From NCBI GenBank assembly GCA_016714565.1, contig JADKDM010000005.1, positions 124,001 through 188,000 of the forward strand: DNA of 64,000 bases, in the 5' to 3' direction. Positions 63,113-64,000 of the stretch are shown piece by piece. The notes beneath the pieces are model-generated. The model did not search any database, had not been told where the DNA came from, and saw only the letters and a program-made list of their open reading frames with translations. The DNA comes from Candidatus Villigracilis propinquus. GTDB taxonomy: Bacteria > Chloroflexota > Anaerolineae > Anaerolineales > Villigracilaceae. Both the position numbers and the translations under genes were made by a program. Within the stretch, counting starts at the first letter, position 1, and every line of letters begins with the position of its first letter.

Positions 63113-64000
63113 ATGAATTGGTTGGAAGTTTCTTTGACTGTGGACGGCGAACTCGCCGAGTCCGTTGCGGATGTGCTGGCACGGTTTGCGCCCAACGGCG
63201 TGATGACCGAACAGGGTGTGAAATTCAATGATGAAGAGGATGAAGGGACTGCGACAGGTCCCATCACCGTCCGCGCCTATTTGGAAGTGAACGATCAACT
63301 CGAGGAAACCCGGCAGAAGCTCGAAGAGTCGCTGTATTTTTTGGGGATGATCAAGCCTTTACCCGTCCCTGCCTACAAGCAGATCGCGGATCAAAACTGG
63401 ATGGAAGCCTGGAAGCAGCACTACAAGCCGATCCTCATCGGACAGAGACTCCTCATCCTGCCTGCCTGGCTTGAATCTCCTGAACCGAAGCGCATCCCGA
63501 TCAAGATTGACCCTGGCATGGCGTTTGGGACGGGGACACATCCAACGACGCAGTTGTGTTTGGAGTTGATGGAGGTTTCTACTGACCACCGACCACTGAC
63601 CACTGTGATTGATGTCGGCTGCGGTTCGGGCATCCTCTCGATTGCGGCAATTAAACTTGGAGCAAAGTCCGTCCTCGGCGTGGATATTGACATTGAGTCC
63701 GTCAAGAACTCGCGCGAGAACGCGGATACCAACGGGGTGGGGGAGGAACTACTGCTCGGGCAGGGGTCAGTGACCGAGGTTTTGAGTGGCAGCTTCCAGT
63801 TTAAGTCCGCGCCGCTGGTGGTGGCGAATATCCTCGGGCCGATCCTTATCCGTCTCTTTGACGCAGGTCTTGCAGACCTGGTCGAGCCTACTGGCGAGAT
63901 CATTTTGAGTGGAATCCTCGATCATCAGGCGGAATCTGTCATTGCGGCGGGAGAAGCCAAAGGGTTGAAGCGAAACGACCAGCGTCAAATTGGTGATTGG
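63113..64000 (+). CDS. prmA: Ribosomal protein L11 methyltransferase, 3' end outside window
   Basis: The frame is open from the ATG at 63113 to the window edge (296 codons). 'MNWLEVSLTVDGELAESVAD' opens the L11-binding N-domain. 'QNWMEAWKQHYKPILIGQRL' and 'DPGMAFGTGTHPTTQLCLEL' are PrmA signatures; the SAM motif I is 'VIDVGCGSGILSIAAIKLGA' with 'VLGVDID'; 'VVANILGPIL' is the catalytic N-x-L-x-P-like region. Ahead of motif I the loop 'EVSTDHRPLTTV' is encoded by a Family-C array (63581-63605). PrmA trimethylates L11. dnaJ-prmA linkage is typical of Gram-positive-type heat-shock operons. Confidence 0.95.
   Translation, partial: MNWLEVSLTVDGELAESVADVLARFAPNGVMTEQGVKFNDEEDEGTATGPITVRAYLEVNDQLEETRQKLEESLYFLGMIKPLPVPAYKQIADQNWMEAWKQHYKPILIGQRLLILPAWLESPEPKRIPIKIDPGMAFGTGTHPTTQLCLELMEVSTDHRPLTTVIDVGCGSGILSIAAIKLGAKSVLGVDIDIESVKNSRENADTNGVGEELLLGQGSVTEVLSGSFQFKSAPLVVANILGPILIRLFDAGLADLVEPTGEIILSGILDHQAESVIAAGEAKGLKRNDQRQIGDW
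63581..63605. repeat. Family-C array inside prmA
   Basis: 'actgaccaccgaccactgac' plus 'cactg', three 8-base units read in frame as 'TDHRPLTT'. Confidence 0.75.

Overview
The window looks like chromosomal DNA of a Chloroflexota bacterium, most probably class Anaerolineae. This is inference from gene content, not a database match. The pointers are: extracellular proteins with Pro/Thr 'TPT/ATPT' linkers (RodZ-like protein, TPR protein, Ser/Thr kinase, zinc-ribbon protein); a TgpA-like transglutaminase; a two-HTH RodZ; GAF-rich sensors; and housekeeping operons in a Firmicutes-like order. No rRNA, tRNA, CRISPR array, transposase or phage gene was seen.

Layout. 1-15.5 kb: the order rpe, rpmB, asp23 (yloU), fakA (yloV), degV, recG, coaD resembles the B. 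subtilis rpe-rpmB-yloU-yloV-recG region. It is interrupted by a PadR/membrane-protein pair and by a complete fructose PTS island (5.6-11.8 kb): a LacI-type repressor, a fused IIA-HPr-EI, FruK, IIB and IIC. 15.6-21.1 kb: a minus-strand cluster of membrane proteins, a UbiA/CtaB-type prenyltransferase and an SUMF1-like lipoprotein, centred on a ~12-TM protein with two HxH motifs. I rate this the best candidate for an undescribed, haem-linked membrane system. 21.3-29.5 kb: a 1667-residue GAF/PAS/HD-GYP sensor faces a GGDEF protein translationally coupled to lysA. 29.6-44.7 kb: cell-envelope and housekeeping genes (DivIC-like, rplI, rodZ-like, rimO, CopD-like, TPR, murJ, two SDRs, DUF503, folC, lon, M24 peptidase). 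44.8-49.7 kb: DinB, GNAT, tag, PfkB-type kinase, M20 peptidase, zinc-ribbon protein. 49.9-57.4 kb: class III cyclase, transglutaminase, PAP2 phosphatase, Ser/Thr kinase with a beta-propeller. 57.4-64 kb: CIRCE-hrcA-grpE-dnaK-dnaJ-nudix-prmA, the classical heat-shock operon order with prmA at its end.

Two genome-wide themes stand out. (1) Several families of small palindromic or degenerate tandem repeats fill many intergenic gaps. They also enter coding sequences in frame (folC, lysA, prmA, ctaB, the M20 peptidase); in one lipoprotein such a repeat appears to supply the signal peptide. (2) About 25 single-base indels split otherwise well-conserved genes, and two poly-G blocks occur. Both look like sequencing or assembly error rather than gene decay, so split genes are annotated here as single genes spanning the shift.
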